In this document: positions 1-10,164 of the stretch, piece after piece | How the letters are laid out: each line of letters opens with the position of its first letter | How positions within the stretch are numbered: the stretch's first letter is position 1 | Assembly: GCF_014899185.1 (NCBI RefSeq) | Contig: NZ_CP045201.1 | Coordinates: 1,286,501-1,350,500, forward strand | DNA from: Pseudooceanicola spongiae | GTDB lineage: Bacteria > Pseudomonadota > Alphaproteobacteria > Rhodobacterales > Rhodobacteraceae | Direction: 5' to 3' | Length of the DNA: 64,000 bases | The notes under the pieces: generated by a model | What the model was told of the DNA's origin: nothing | Databases searched by the model: none | Seen by the model: the letters and a program-made list of their open reading frames with translations, nothing else | Program-made: the position numbers and the translations under genes

Positions 1-624
1 GAGCCGTTGTCCGAAATCTCACCTGCCTCGTGCTTTGTCCGGCTCGATGTACGTGACCACGCTGCCTGCGCCGCACTTTGTGCGAAAATTGCGCAAACCC
101 ATGGCCGACTTGACCTGGTGGTGCCCTCTGCCATGACACCCGGTCGCGGTAGCTTGCCCCAGACCACACCAGAGGACTGGAAAAGGGTCATGGGCGTCAA
201 CGTCGACGGGGTCTACAACGTACTTTCAGGCACTTTGGTACAGATGCGTGCGCAAGAGCCGCTGAAAGATGTCCGTGGTCGTGTGGTCATCATCGGCTCA
301 CAACATGGCATGGTCGCCTCTCCCGGCGGCTTCGCCTATGGCGTCTCAAAGGCCGCAGTCCTACAGATGATGCGCCAGATCGCGGTGGAGCATGCCGAAG
401 AAGGGATCATCTGCAACGCAGTCTCACCCGGCAAGATCCTGACCGGGAAAACCGGCCCCGCCATTGCACCAGAGATGATCGCCTATTCCGAAGCCCGCAC
501 TCCCATGCCTCGCCTCGGTCGTCCGGCAGATGTCGCTCAGGCGGTGCTGTTCCTTGCCGATCCGGCGACGACCTTTGTTACCGGGCATAACCTTCTCGTC
601 GATGGCGGATGGATGGCTGGCTGA
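1..624 (+). CDS. SDR-family oxidoreductase, 5' end outside window
   Basis: This is the C-terminal part of a short-chain dehydrogenase/reductase, an NAD(P)-dependent oxidoreductase. The frame is open from the first base, so the glycine-rich nucleotide-binding segment lies upstream of the window. Visible SDR marks are the core strand with LDLVVPSAM (NNAG position), a serine in IIGSQHG, the catalytic YGVSK (Tyr-x-x-x-Lys), the NAVSPG segment after it, and the typical end VTGHNLLVDGGW. The TTG at position 7 is probably not a real start. Substrate cannot be inferred. The gene sits directly beside transposase debris, so it may mark the old chromosome edge. Confidence 0.85.
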   Translation, partial: EPLSEISPASCFVRLDVRDHAACAALCAKIAQTHGRLDLVVPSAMTPGRGSLPQTTPEDWKRVMGVNVDGVYNVLSGTLVQMRAQEPLKDVRGRVVIIGSQHGMVASPGGFAYGVSKAAVLQMMRQIAVEHAEEGIICNAVSPGKILTGKTGPAIAPEMIAYSEARTPMPRLGRPADVAQAVLFLADPATTFVTGHNLLVDGGWMAG

Positions 625-793
625 TCTCACCCAATTGTCCCGTCCTTCGCAACAGGGACGAAATCCTTCAGACGGTCGCTCATGCGCACATATCGCCGTC
701 TTCCTGACAGTTTGGAAATTCGCACGAATACTCAAGACGCTCATCGGCCGCACACCCAACGAATACATACGCCTAATCCAGCAACTGTATCCA

Positions 794-1690
794 TCACACG
801 GTCGAAGGCGTCCATTTGTGACGGCTTTGACACAGAGCATGATCAAGGTTGACCCGTTTCCGGGCGCCGTCCGTTATGATGACCTTGTGCGGTTTCCCGG
901 CTTTTCGCAAACGATCCGCAAAGATTTTCATGGTAGGGTTGAGATGCGTGGCGACCAGAGCAGCTTGGAATATCACATGCCTCAGGGCACGGCGATCGCC
1001 TGCAATGGTTCGCTTCCCGCAAAGGGTTCCACTGTCATGCGCGACAGGGGTGAGCCCTTCGAGAGCTGCGGCCTGTTCGCCGGTCATGGTGCCAGTCTCA
1101 GGCATCTCCGCGATCAGCATTGTGCTGACCACTGGTCCAATCCCGAGGATGGAGCGTAGAACACCAGCGGTCTCTGCCAGCAAATCGTCGCTGGATATGG
1201 CGGCCCCGATCCTATCTTCCAGCTCCTTGATCAGGCGGTCGAGCCGCGCCGTTGGTTCGGTATCGATGCTGTTAAATATTTCGGCTGCGCCAGGCTTCTG
1301 ATGCGCGCGGATCTGTGCCAGTTGACGTTTGCGCATCTCGACGATCTGGGCCCGCTTTGAGGTCAAAGCTCTAAGAAATCGCAGCTTTTCTGTGGGAAGG
1401 CGGTGACCGGCATCGGGTCGAAAGGCAAAGAAGCGGGCAATAAGCTCCGCGTCAATTCGGTCGGTCTTTGCACGCGTACCCCGGCTTCATGCGAACGCCC
1501 TTACCTGCACGGGCGGCACTGGTCGGGCGATGACGCCTTCTGTTTCGAGCGTTTCCCAGAGCTGCCATTCCTGTCTGCCGATCGTTTCAAAGCAAGCGAC
1601 GGCCTCTCGTTCGCGGGCAAGATCCGCGGTGGCCGCGTGACTGTCTGGTCAATTCGGCACGCGACATTGGAGCCCATCGGGTAGGCAACG
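794..1690 (-). pseudogene. IS110-family transposase, decayed
   Basis: Reading the minus strand, the C-terminal half is an open frame from about 1366 to 794. It contains the Transposase_20-type segment (SILGIGPVVSTMLIAEMP, then RRALRHVIFQAALVA) and ends NHALCQSRHKW-like, as IS110 transposases do. The same frame continues upstream with KTDRIDAELIARFFA, the typical IS110 linker, but is broken by an in-frame TGA near 1492 and another stop near 1652. The DEDD catalytic N-terminus is not recognisable. It is therefore an inactive remnant. Family assignment is by motif recognition. Confidence 0.75.
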
Positions 1691-1749
1691 AAGTGTTTGG
1701 TCATACGGTTTGGTGCTGCGATCCTTTCTAGGGCTTGGAAGGAAGCCTT

Positions 1750-3103
1750 ATGGGACAAGTTCGTCATGCGAGCGCCACGACAACATGCGCCGTCAGAGCC
1801 GCAATACAGCGATCTTCTGCCCGGCAGGGTCATGCGCAGCATAGTCCCGAAAGGGGCAAGCTGGCTCGCGCAGCTATGCAAGGAGTTAGGCAGTGAGGAG
1901 GATCGTTGCGAAGTGGCCAAAGCGTGCGACGGTGGAGAATCTGAAGACCGGGCCAAAGGAGCCGCGTTCAATCGTTCTTACCGAATCTGAAGAGGCGATG
2001 ATCGTCGCATTCCGACGGCACACGCTGCTGCCGCTGGAGTTCGAACGTCAAAAAACCGATCTGGGGGACCGTTTGGTGCGAAGGACGCTTCTATGCTCTT
2101 CAGCCATCAATTCCGCGTCCGCCGGCCGACAGGGTATTTACGCAGGAAATGTCCCGAGAGGTCGACCCGGTCGGCATTGCGTCTTGCGTCGGGGAAAACG
2201 ACCTGCCGGATCGTTTTCTTACCCTCCTCACCTTCAGCGGCACGGCATTTCTCTCCTGCTGGATATCGAATAAGACAAGCCAAAACGCCAGAAATTCAAG
2301 CGCTATCCCATCCACTGCCCGGCAGGCGATGCTGTAATCGCCTAGAGGGTGCTTATTCGATATCCGCTGCCCGTCAGTGAATGTTTACATGCACGAGAGG
2401 GGATATCGCGGAAATTCAGACGGTGGAGGGCAAACTCTATTTCTTTGTAGACATTGACCGGACCAGCAAATTTGCAGTCACTCAACTGGTGGATAAAGCG
2501 GATCTCAAGACAGCGTGGGAGTTCCTCGAGCGTCTGCTCAAGGCAGTGTCCTATCTCATCCACACGATCCTGACGGATCGAGCCATAGGAGCGCCATTGG
2601 TCCGAGCAACAATGGCGAGGGGCATCCAATTCACCAAGCAGCCCCGCCAGCATACTCCCAGAAAATGCGCTTTGACATGATCTGCGAAGCAAATGGCATC
2701 GAGCACCGGCTGACCCAGCCCAACCATCCTTAGCGCCGTGAGGATAAGAAAACAGTCCGGGGGGCTGTTTTTCCGAGGGGTGGCCGGGTCGAACGGATGA
2801 ACCGAACGATCAAGGAGGGTGAGGCCCCAAGCCGATCCGGGGGATCGGCGACGGCTGAACGTGAAACCTGACGATTACGAGAGCCATGATAAGCTGCGCA
2901 CTCACCTCGCCGACTTCGTCTTGCGTCGGAACCAACAGTCCACAGAACTGTTGGCTTTTCCCTCCTCACCTACAACTTCGCACGCAGGCTAAAGCCCCTG
3001 AACGGCCTCACGCCCTTCGAATACATCTGCAAAATCTGGACTTCAGAGCCAGATCGATTTCTTCATAAATCCAATCCAACATATGCCGGAACTGAACACC
3101 TAA
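1750..3103 (+). pseudogene. IS481-family (DDE) transposase, multiply frameshifted
   Basis: Fragments in all three plus frames, in the right order, match an IS481-type transposase: MGQVRHASATTT at the start, KTGPKEPRS and AFRRHTLLPL (about 1930-2030), HLQRHGISLLLDIE (2230), VDIDRTSKFAVTQLVDKAD (2440-2500), HTILTD, MRFDMICEANGIEHRLTQPNHP (2668-2730), NRTIKE, RTHLADFV, and GLTPFEYICKIWTSEPDRF to a natural stop at 3101-3103. Several indels and a roughly 12-codon insertion after HTILTD make it non-functional. It abuts the 3' end of the receptor gene by 8 bp, and decay is older than the neighbouring IS21. Confidence 0.8.
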
Positions 3104-3111
3104 CCTCTGCC

Positions 3112-4624
3112 TCACGCCGCAGTCCGGCGCACTACATGTCCAAATGAACCGTTGAGATTGAAAATCGAAACCGCTTCCGACAGGGCGTCGACTTCACCGA
3201 GCAAGGCATGGGTAGCCCCGCTGGTTTCTTCGAACATCGCGGCATTGCGCTGAGTAACCTGATCCAGATCGCTTACGGCCGCGTTGATCTCGACCAGACT
3301 GCTACTCTGTTTGGCGGCGGATGCCGCAATACCTTCGACCCGTGTGGAGATGTCCTCGATCGAGGACTGGATCGACGATAGCGCGCCGCCAGTCTTTTTT
3401 ACGAAATCCACACCGGTCGCCACATGCTGTCCCGACTTTTCAATCAAATCATTAATCTCTTTTGCAGCCTCGGAAGAACGTTGAGCCAGTGCCCTCACCT
3501 CGGTTGCGACAACGGAAAAGCCACGACCGGATTCTCCCGCGCGAGCGGCTTCGACACCGGCGTTCAGTGCCAGCAAGTTGGTTTGGAATGCAATATCTTC
3601 GATGACAGATGAAATTTTTGAGATTTCGTTCGACGAAACGCGGATCGCATCCATCGCGTCGACGGCGAGGGTCGCGACCTTGCTGCCGTTGGCCGCGTTG
3701 GTTTGTGCGTCCTTTGAAATGGCGTTCGCCTCATTGGCATTTTTTGCAGCGGTGCGAACCGAGCCGACCAGTTCGTTCATGGCGGAGGCTGTTTCTTTCA
3801 ATGTGGCCGCCTGTCTTTCTGTGCGTCTTGCCAGTTCATCAGAGGCCGAGTTGATCTGCCGTGTTTCGATCCGGATCGAATTCGAGTTATTCACGACCGA
3901 GGACAGGGCATCGCGGAGGCTGGCAACGGCGGCATTGAAGTCGGTGCGTATCACCTCATAACTTCCGGAGAACGGGGTCAATATCATGCTGGTCAGGTCG
4001 CCCTGCGACAGCTGTTTGAGAGCATGCCCCAGTGCCTGCACAACAACCTGCTGCTTCTCGGCGTTGTCGTTCCGCTCATCTTCCAGCAACAGACGCTGCC
4101 GTTCACGTTCAGCCGCGTCTTGTGCCTCTTGCAGCTGGGCATCGCGTTCTGCGGCAGCCTCGCGGGCGAGGCGTTCGTCACGCTCGGCTTCTGCGCGCAG
4201 ACGAGCCTTTTCTTTTTCACTGCGGGCTCGCGCGTCGGCCTCTTCCAGTTCGGAAGTGCGCTGGAGACCTACCTGGAAGGAATTTACGGACGCCGCCATC
4301 TCACCGATTTCGTCCGCCCAGTCGACAACCGGGATTGGCGACGCGAGATCGCCGGCCGACATGGAACGCATACGGAGGTTCAGTGCATGGATCGGTTGGG
4401 TCACGCTTCGGGCAATGGCGATACTGAGGAGCGACAGCAGCAGGATGCCCGCACCGAACACACCAAGCGCATAGTTGCGCAATTGAGATATGACGGCCTG
4501 CACATCCTCCACATAGGCGCCAGTGGAGACAATCCAACCCCATTGTGGAAAGTCACGCCCGTAGCTCATTTTTGGAATTAGGGTGTCGGGAGCGCCGTTG
4601 GTGCCGGTCCGGCCAGTGCTGTAC
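3112..4624 (-). pseudogene. Methyl-accepting chemotaxis protein, 5' part removed at the IS21 junction
   Basis: The C-terminal two thirds of a membrane chemotaxis receptor. From the junction inward: the end of a Cache-type sensor domain (FPQWGWIVSTGAYVED), a transmembrane segment (LGVFGAGILLLSLLSIAIA), a HAMP domain, a highly charged coiled coil rich in RERER and EAERDE runs, and the cytoplasmic signalling hairpin (EDIAFQTNLLALNAGVEAARAG, then VVATEVRALAQRSSEAAKEI). The frame stays open right to the IS terminus at 4625, so the gene has lost its start, first membrane helix and most of its sensor domain. The ATG at 4569 is internal to the Cache domain. Probably inactive. Confidence 0.85.
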
Positions 4625-4697
4625 TGTTGATTGTCATTGAGAACTGACCCGGCATTTTCATCGAGATCTGACCCACCCAGTCGTTATGATCTGCTGA

Positions 4698-5489
4698 TTA
4701 TGATGGCGTCAATGCTGTTGCCTCCTTTCGCTTTTTCTTCGCTATTTCGGAGCTGGCCTTGAAGCGGTAGCTGTCATTGCCGGTCTCGAGGATGTGGCAG
4801 CGATGCGTGAGACGATCGAGCAGTGCTGTGGTCATTTTGGCATCGCCGAAGACGCTGGCCCATTCACTGAAGCTCAGGTTGGTGGTGATGATGACGCTGG
4901 TGCGTTCATACAGCTTGCTCAGAAGATGGAAGAGCAACGCGCCGCCGGAGGCGCTGAACGGCAGATACCCCAGCTCATCCAGGATCACCAAGTCGGTTTT
5001 GACCAGCGCCTCAGCGATCTTCCCGGCCTTGCCTTGGGCCTTTTCCTGCTCCAGTGCGTTGACCAGTTCAACCGTCGAGAAGAAGCGGACGCGCTTGCGG
5101 TGATGCTCGATGGCCTGAATGCCAAGGGCGGTTGCAACATGCGATTTCCCTGTTCCCGGACCTCCGATCAGCACCACATTCTCGGCCGCGTCCATGAACT
5201 CACAACGATGGAGTTGTCTGACTAAGGCTTCACGGATCTCGCTGGCGGCAAAGTCGAAGCCGGAGAGGTCCTTGTAAGCCGGAAAGCGGGCCGCCTTCAT
5301 GTGATAGGCGATAGAGCGCACCTCGCGCTCGGCCATTTCCGCCTTGAGCAGTTGCGACAGGATCGGCATGGCGGCTTCAAATGCGGGCGATCCTTGCTCA
5401 TGCAGATCCTGCACAGCCTGCGCCATGCCTGGCATCTTCAGACTGCGCAGCATGATGACGATGGCAGCTCCAGCGGGATCATGACGCAT
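4698..5489 (-). CDS. istB: IstB, IS21 transposition helper ATPase
   Basis: A 263-residue AAA+ ATPase that assists IstA in IS21 transposition by loading target DNA, comparable with MuB and DnaC. Walker A is GGPGTGKSH, Walker B is [12 protein letters not shown], and the [13 protein letters not shown] sensor region follows, all typical of IstB. The ATG at 5489 was chosen because it overlaps the istA stop (ATGcgtcATGA region) and begins [11 protein letters not shown]; a longer frame to 5534 adds 15 unlikely residues. Length is normal for the family and no damage is seen. Confidence 0.95.
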   Translation of the reverse strand: MRHDPAGAAIVIMLRSLKMPGMAQAVQDLHEQGSPAFEAAMPILSQLLKAEMAEREVRSIAYHMKAARFPAYKDLSGFDFAASEIREALVRQLHRCEFMDAAENVVLIGGPGTGKSHVATALGIQAIEHHRKRVRFFSTVELVNALEQEKAQGKAGKIAEALVKTDLVILDELGYLPFSASGGALLFHLLSKLYERTSVIITTNLSFSEWASVFGDAKMTTALLDRLTHRCHILETGNDSYRFKASSEIAKKKRKEATALTPS

Positions 5490-7008
5490 CGCGCACTCCT
5501 TTCTGGACGCGCAATCCATCATAACGTGCGACATTGGCCTCGGGCTCCTTGCTCAGGGACAAGGCGGCTGGAGGGTTCACGTCTGGCTGGTCGGTCGGCA
5601 TGCCATCCAACAGGCGGTGAAGCAGGTTCAGCACATGGGTCTTGGTGGGTACACCCGCCTCCAGTGCCAATTCCACAGCGCAGAGCACCGCCTGTTCATC
5701 GTGATGCAAAACCAGTGACAAGATATCAACCATCTCCCGATCTCCGCCGGGCTGCCGTAGCATCTTCGCCTGCAGCAAGCGGAAGGGTTCGGGCATTTCG
5801 ACGAAGGGCGCACCATTGCGCAGCGCCCCGGGTTTGCGCTGAACGACCGCCAGATAATGCCGCCAATCATAGATGATGCGCCCAGGCTGACGATGGGATC
5901 GTTCAATGATCCGCTCATGCGTGCAGATCACATGCCCCTCGGCGACAATCACCAACCGGTCGGGGTAGATGCGCAGGCTCACCGGCCGGTTCGCAAAGCT
6001 GGCGGGCACGGAATAGCGGTTGCGATCAAAGGTGATCAGGCAGGTCGGTGAGACGCGCTTTCTCTCTTCGACAAAGCCATCAAACATCGTGGGCAGGGGC
6101 ATCAGGGCAGACCTCTCGGCCTCCCAAACGTCAGCAATGCTGCCAGGCAGTGCGCCATGTGCCGTCTCCGCCCACAGCAGCTTGCAACGATCTTCCAGCC
6201 ATTCATTCAGTGCAGCAAGGTCTGGGAAGACAGGAGCGACCTGCCATAGGCGATGTCGGGCATCACGCACGCTCTTCTCAACCTGACCCTTCTCCCAGCC
6301 CGCCGCCGGATTGCAGAACTCGGGATCGAAGACGTAGTGGCTGGTCATGGCCAGGAACCGCGCATTCACATTACGCTGTTTGCCGACACCAACCCGGTCG
6401 ACCGCGGTCTTCATGTTATCATAGATGCCACGCCCGGGGACGCCTTCGAAGACGCGGAATGCATGCCAGTGGGCATCAAACAGCATCTCATGCGTTTGCA
6501 GCAGATAGGCCCGCACCAAAAATGCCCGGCTGTGCGACAGCTTGATATGCGCGACCTGCAGCTTGATACGCTCGCCGCCGACATAGGCCCAGTCCTCGCT
6601 CCAATCGAACTGGAAAGCCTCGCCCGGCGCGAACACCAGCGGCACGAAAGTCCCACGATCTGTCGTGTGATGCGCACGCTGCCGGTCACCCTTCCATTCC
6701 CGCACAAAGGCCGCAACACGTTCGTAGGAACCGTCATATCCAAGCTTTACAAGATCGGCATGCATCAGCTTCGCCGTTCGGCGTTCCTTGCGTGATTTGC
6801 GCTGATCAGTCGTCAGCCATGCAGTAAGATGCTTAGCATAAGGGGCCAGCTTGCTGGGACGATCCGGCACCTGAAATGTAGGTTCAACAATCCCCTCCCG
6901 CAGATACTTCTTGATCGTGTTGCGAGATACGCCCGTCCGCCGCGCGATCTCGCGAATAGGCATCTTATCCCGCAGTGCCCATTTCCGAATTACCCTCAAA
7001 AATCCCAT
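5479..7008 (-). CDS. istA: IstA, IS21 transposase
   Basis: A 509-residue DDE transposase. The N-terminus has a helix-turn-helix ([21 protein letters not shown]). The catalytic core shows FQFDWSEDW (first Asp), [13 protein letters not shown] (second Asp) and [15 protein letters not shown] (Glu). The start ATG at 7008 is preceded by GGAG at 8 nt, while a longer frame to 7068 lacks such a site. The stop overlaps istB, the usual IS21 arrangement for coupled translation. The gene looks intact, so the element may still move. Confidence 0.95.
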   Translation of the reverse strand: MGFLRVIRKWALRDKMPIREIARRTGVSRNTIKKYLREGIVEPTFQVPDRPSKLAPYAKHLTAWLTTDQRKSRKERRTAKLMHADLVKLGYDGSYERVAAFVREWKGDRQRAHHTTDRGTFVPLVFAPGEAFQFDWSEDWAYVGGERIKLQVAHIKLSHSRAFLVRAYLLQTHEMLFDAHWHAFRVFEGVPGRGIYDNMKTAVDRVGVGKQRNVNARFLAMTSHYVFDPEFCNPAAGWEKGQVEKSVRDARHRLWQVAPVFPDLAALNEWLEDRCKLLWAETAHGALPGSIADVWEAERSALMPLPTMFDGFVEERKRVSPTCLITFDRNRYSVPASFANRPVSLRIYPDRLVIVAEGHVICTHERIIERSHRQPGRIIYDWRHYLAVVQRKPGALRNGAPFVEMPEPFRLLQAKMLRQPGGDREMVDILSLVLHHDEQAVLCAVELALEAGVPTKTHVLNLLHRLLDGMPTDQPDVNPPAALSLSKEPEANVARYDGLRVQKGVRDAS

Positions 7009-7115
7009 GTCTATCACTCCATGCGCCCCCAGCTGATTCAAGCCGGGGCAAGGTTGCACATGGGTCAATTCTCAATGACAATTTCTGCTGGTGCCGGGTC
7101 AGTTCTCAGTGACAA

Positions 7116-7703
7116 TCAACACTTGGGATTGTTCTTCAGCGAAGTGAACGCCGTCGGCCCCAGGGTCAGGGTATTGGGATAGCGCCCGATCGAGCGCCGC
7201 ACCGCCTCCTTGCCAGCGTCCATGTCACCGGACGGGTCCGACGTTGCGGAGCCCCAGCGATCGGCACCGACCAGGGCCAGCTTGTGGTTTGCGTCATAGT
7301 TGGCCGCGCCACGCGCCAGCTGTGCCGCCTCGTATTCGTGACCAAGATCGATGACATCGAGCACCATGTTCACGGCACCCGCGCCGAGATCAATGCCAGG
7401 GATCGACATGGCCTCTTCCTGGTGTTCAAGCGGCACGACGCCTTCCAGAGCATCCTGGACCAGGGCGATGGGATCGGAGGCGTAGCCGTACTGGATGCGC
7501 TTCTTGTCGGCGCCGGGGGCACGGCGGGTGTTCAGCTTGCGAAAGCTCTCCTTGCCGAACTTGATCACGCGCATCGCGCGGTTCGGGACCGTCACGCGCG
7601 GGAACAGCAGGTGCGAGATGAATTCGGAATTGCGGTAGCCACGGGCATGGGTGGACAGGATCGGGTCGATCACGGCCGCGGTGCGTTGGTTGATGGCGTT
7701 CAT
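7116..7703 (-). pseudogene. Major head subunit (Mu gpT-like), truncated by IS21
   Basis: The N-terminal 193 or so residues of a Mu-type major capsid protein (MNAINQRTAAVIDPILSTHARGY start, DPIALVQDALEGVVPLEHQ, IDLGHEYEAAQLA). Family members are usually about 300 residues. Here the frame crosses into the IS21 end after NNPK and stops at once on its TGTTGA. It follows the DUF2190-type gene by 10 bp in the late operon. The missing C-terminus should make the capsid non-functional. Confidence 0.85.
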
Positions 7704-7713
7704 GGATGCTTCC

Positions 7714-8055
7714 TCAGCGGATCAGGATCTGGACGGACGCGCCGTCGGCGGCGGCGGTCAGGGCGGTGGCAAAGACGTTCGCCGGATCAGCTCCGGCTTT
7801 CGCGACACCCCCCCCGACGGCGGAGACGAGCTTGTCGCCAACGGCGATGGCACCCACGGCGGTCACCGTCTCGAAGCCGATCGCGGTGACGGCGATATCG
7901 AGGCCGACCTCAGTGGCGGGGTTCTGGGCGATGCCCTTGACCGGCTGATCGGCGGTGACGATCGGGGTATCGTTGAAGCCAACCAGAGCGCCGGCTTCGC
8001 AGACGGCCGCCATGGTGGCGGTCAGGGATAGGATGGAATGGTAGGTGCGCAACAT
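7714..8055 (-). CDS. DUF2190-like capsid cement/decoration protein
   Basis: A 113-residue small protein rich in Ala, Val and Gly with alternating short hydrophobic strands (GFNDTPIVTADQPVKGIAQNP; VGLDIAVTAIGFETVTAVGAIAVGDKLV). This resembles the DUF2190 proteins found just before or after the major capsid gene in many phages, thought to sit on the capsid surface. It lies between the protease/scaffold gene and the major head gene, the expected place. Family assignment rests on size, composition and position rather than a strict motif. Confidence 0.65.
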   Translation of the reverse strand: MLRTYHSILSLTATMAAVCEAGALVGFNDTPIVTADQPVKGIAQNPATEVGLDIAVTAIGFETVTAVGAIAVGDKLVSAVGGGVAKAGADPANVFATALTAAADGASVQILIR

Positions 8056-8067
8056 GGGGATCTCAGG

Positions 8068-9198
8068 TCAGGAAACGGCGTGCACGGCAGCGAGGTATTC
8101 GGTGCCGGGGTGCTGGCGCTGATAGTCCTGCGCCTTCTGGTGAAGCCCGAGCTGGGCGGGATCGACGGCATGGCCATCGGCGGCGAAGGCAGCAGCGACT
8201 TGACCGCCGGGACCGGCTGGCAGCGGCAGAGCGCCGAAGGAGACGGCCACAGGCTGGGCCTCCAGGATCTCGCGCAGGGCAGCAGCGGGCGAAACTTTCT
8301 CACTGCCCTCCGAGAAGCTGATCGAGGCCTCGCCCGGCAAAGCGTCCAGAATGGAGACGACCTTGTCGCGTGTGGCGGGCAGCAAGCGACCCTCGGTCAC
8401 CAGCTTCTCGGCAAAGGCGGCGTTGTCGTCGTGCGTGATCTTGGCTTCGCGATCTTTGATTGCCTGCTCGCGGGTCGTCAGAGCGGCGTCGCGGGCGGCG
8501 AAGGCCGCATCATTGGGTTTGGGCACTGCGGGCACCTCGTTTGGTTTTTGGGGGGGGATTTGCCGCGCACCAGGCGCGGCATAGTTCGGCAGACCGTCTC
8601 GGCCGGGTTTCTCGACCTCGATCTCGTCGAGCCATTCGATGTTCCAGCTGGGCAGCGCGCGGTTGGCCTCTTCCAGGCCGAACTTCTCGATCAGGAAGTC
8701 GCGCATGCTGCGGAACAGGCTGGCGGTCTCTTCGAAGCCCAGCTCGCCGAAGTCTGCCGTGAAGGTCACATCGCCCTTTCCGGCGAAGTGCGCGTTCTTC
8801 AGGCCACTGACAGCCGGGGCCGCCGCGCCGAGAAAGCCGACGTGTTTCGGGTACCAGGTGCCGGGCACGGGGTTGTGCGATTGCTCGGGGGCAAAGAAGG
8901 ACATGGAGACCTTCTTGAAGCGCCCGGCTTTGACCAGCGCGGCGAAGGCCGGCTCGATATCGTTCAGATTGGCGTAGAGCCGATCCGTGGTCTCATCAAA
9001 GTCAAAGTCCTTCACCCAGCCGAAGGCCGGTGCATCGAGGTCTGGGTGGCCGACGACGATCGGCGCCGGCGCGGTGTCAGGATCGTAGGCATCGGCAATC
9101 GCGCGCAGGTCGGCCACCGAGTAGGTGATCGGCGCGCCTGCCATCGGCTTGAATGTGCCGGGGCGGAATACCTCAATGCGGGCTGTGATCGGGTTCAT
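8068..9198 (-). CDS. Mu gpI-like prohead protease with scaffold region
   Basis: A 376-residue protein. The N-terminal 200 residues resemble Mu protein I, the prohead protease (RIEVFRPGTFKPM, PIVVGHPDLDAPAFGWV, KKVSMSFFAPEQSHNPVPGTWY, HVGFLGAAAPAVSGL). The remainder is low-complexity, charged and helix-prone (AARDAALTTREQAIKDREAKI), fitting the scaffold that Mu makes as protein Z from the same gene. ATG at 9198 (MNPITARIEVF) was chosen over a 14-codon extension because it starts at the conserved domain. It is the first gene after the hairpin at 9251, so it probably begins a transcription unit. Confidence 0.85.
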   Translation of the reverse strand: MNPITARIEVFRPGTFKPMAGAPITYSVADLRAIADAYDPDTAPAPIVVGHPDLDAPAFGWVKDFDFDETTDRLYANLNDIEPAFAALVKAGRFKKVSMSFFAPEQSHNPVPGTWYPKHVGFLGAAAPAVSGLKNAHFAGKGDVTFTADFGELGFEETASLFRSMRDFLIEKFGLEEANRALPSWNIEWLDEIEVEKPGRDGLPNYAAPGARQIPPQKPNEVPAVPKPNDAAFAARDAALTTREQAIKDREAKITHDDNAAFAEKLVTEGRLLPATRDKVVSILDALPGEASISFSEGSEKVSPAAALREILEAQPVAVSFGALPLPAGPGGQVAAAFAADGHAVDPAQLGLHQKAQDYQRQHPGTEYLAAVHAVS

Positions 9199-9250
9199 AG
9201 GTCCATCCGTCGTTGATGAACCAGCTTTGCCATGCCCCAAAAAACGAAAC

Positions 9251-9272
9251 CCCCGGACAGATGTCCGGGGGA
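9251..9272 (-). terminator. Rho-independent terminator between gpG and protease genes
   Basis: A perfect 10-bp inverted repeat, CCCCCGGACA-GA-TGTCCGGGGG. On the minus strand it is followed by a T-rich tail (TTTCGTTTTTT), so it stops leftward transcripts coming from gpG. The same hairpin, with a TA loop, occurs at 17008-17029. Confidence 0.85.
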
Positions 9273-9491
9273 GTGCTTGAAGTGGTTGTCAGCTTAGGGA
9301 GTAGTTCGATGATGGGGCGATCCGGGCTCATCGACAAGAGAAATCGCAGATGTCACCCCACTGAGGGGGCGGAATTGGCGCTGAGAGCGATCCTAACAGG
9401 GGGCTAACAGGGGTAGTTGGTCAACCGCGACCCTCTGCGCCCCTCCACATACCCATCGCACTCAGCGGGCCGTTCTGCGCAACGCCGGATT
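9273..9491 (-). other. Intergenic stretch upstream of the protease unit
   Basis: About 220 bp without a gene, between the end of gpG and the hairpin. In Mu the late promoter PI lies between genes G and I, so a late promoter would be expected near here or just past the hairpin (9199-9250). I could not identify a -10 or an activator site. It contains a short direct repeat (AACAGGGG / AACAGGGGGC near 9396-9415). Confidence 0.3.
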
Positions 9492-10061
9492 TTAGCCCAT
9501 GAGCCAGTCCTGGGCGTCCTCAAGGATACCCTCTTCGTCTGCCGCCGTCAGCCCGAGATAGGGGCGCGCCGGAATGTTGATCTTGTGTGCCGGGATGGTG
9601 ACGTCGGTGACATGGTTGGCATCGCCCTTCTTGACGAAGCGGCGCCCGACCTGTCCGTTGTCATCCTTCATGCGATAGATCTTCGCCTGGCGCGCTGGCT
9701 TGTTGATGGTGCCGCCGAGCTGATGGATCGCGGCATACGCCACCCCGGAGCCAACGCTGACCTCGTCGGAGGTGGCGATGTAGTTGATGGACCCGGCCAG
9801 ATAGCCACGGGCGCGCAAAATCGAGATCGGCGTCAAACCCGCCGACTCGCGCGCCTTGATCGTGCGAGGGCTCAAGGGCGCCCAAGGCGTGCCGTCCGGT
9901 GCGTTCTGCTGGCGGAAGCGATCTTTCGTCGAGCTCAGCAGGCGCTCTCCGACTGACGCATAGAACGGACGCTTGTTGTCCATCTGGTCGAGCATGTCCT
10001 GAAGGGCGAGGCGCGCAGCACCATCGCGCAGTTCAGTGTCAAAGGTAATAATTCCGGCCAT
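9492..10061 (-). CDS. Phage virion morphogenesis protein (Mu gpG-like)
   Basis: A 189-residue protein of the phage virion morphogenesis family (Mu gpG / P2 gpS type), acting in head-tail assembly. Features: an N-terminal helix, the SSTKDRFRQQNAPDGTPWAPLSPRTIKAR block with its PDGTPW signature, the SVGSGVAYAAIHQLGG segment, and the C-terminal IPARPYLGLT motif, all diagnostic. It lies between MuF and the protease gene as in Mu (G follows F), and is followed by a terminator. Confidence 0.9.
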   Translation of the reverse strand: MAGIITFDTELRDGAARLALQDMLDQMDNKRPFYASVGERLLSSTKDRFRQQNAPDGTPWAPLSPRTIKARESAGLTPISILRARGYLAGSINYIATSDEVSVGSGVAYAAIHQLGGTINKPARQAKIYRMKDDNGQVGRRFVKKGDANHVTDVTIPAHKINIPARPYLGLTAADEEGILEDAQDWLMG

Positions 10062-10164
10062 ATTGCCAAGGTCTCCTGTCGTGCCTATGTTTTTGGGGCG
10101 GGCATGCGAAGACCGGCGATGGTCCTGCTAGCTCCCTGCACTGACGGTCGGATCGCCCCGGCCG

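Larger units (their letters stand above)
4625..7121 (-). mobile_element. IS21-family insertion sequence (complete, istA-istB)
   Basis: The ends are inverted repeats of about 28 bp: TGTTGATTGTCATTGAGAAC at 4625 and the complement of a sequence differing by one base ending at 7121. Both are 5'-TG...CA-3' as in IS21. Further inner repeats of the GACCC-rich type lie beside each end. It carries istA and istB, which overlap and read leftwards. The 6-8 bp flanks (CTGTAC at left, CTTGGG at right) do not match, and the left flank is a chemotaxis gene while the right flank is a phage gene. A simple single insertion is therefore excluded. Confidence 0.9.

Noticed and set aside
1403-1684. Plus-strand frame inside the IS110 remnant
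   Set aside because: The minus strand carries recognisable IS110 sequence here, so this frame is antisense.
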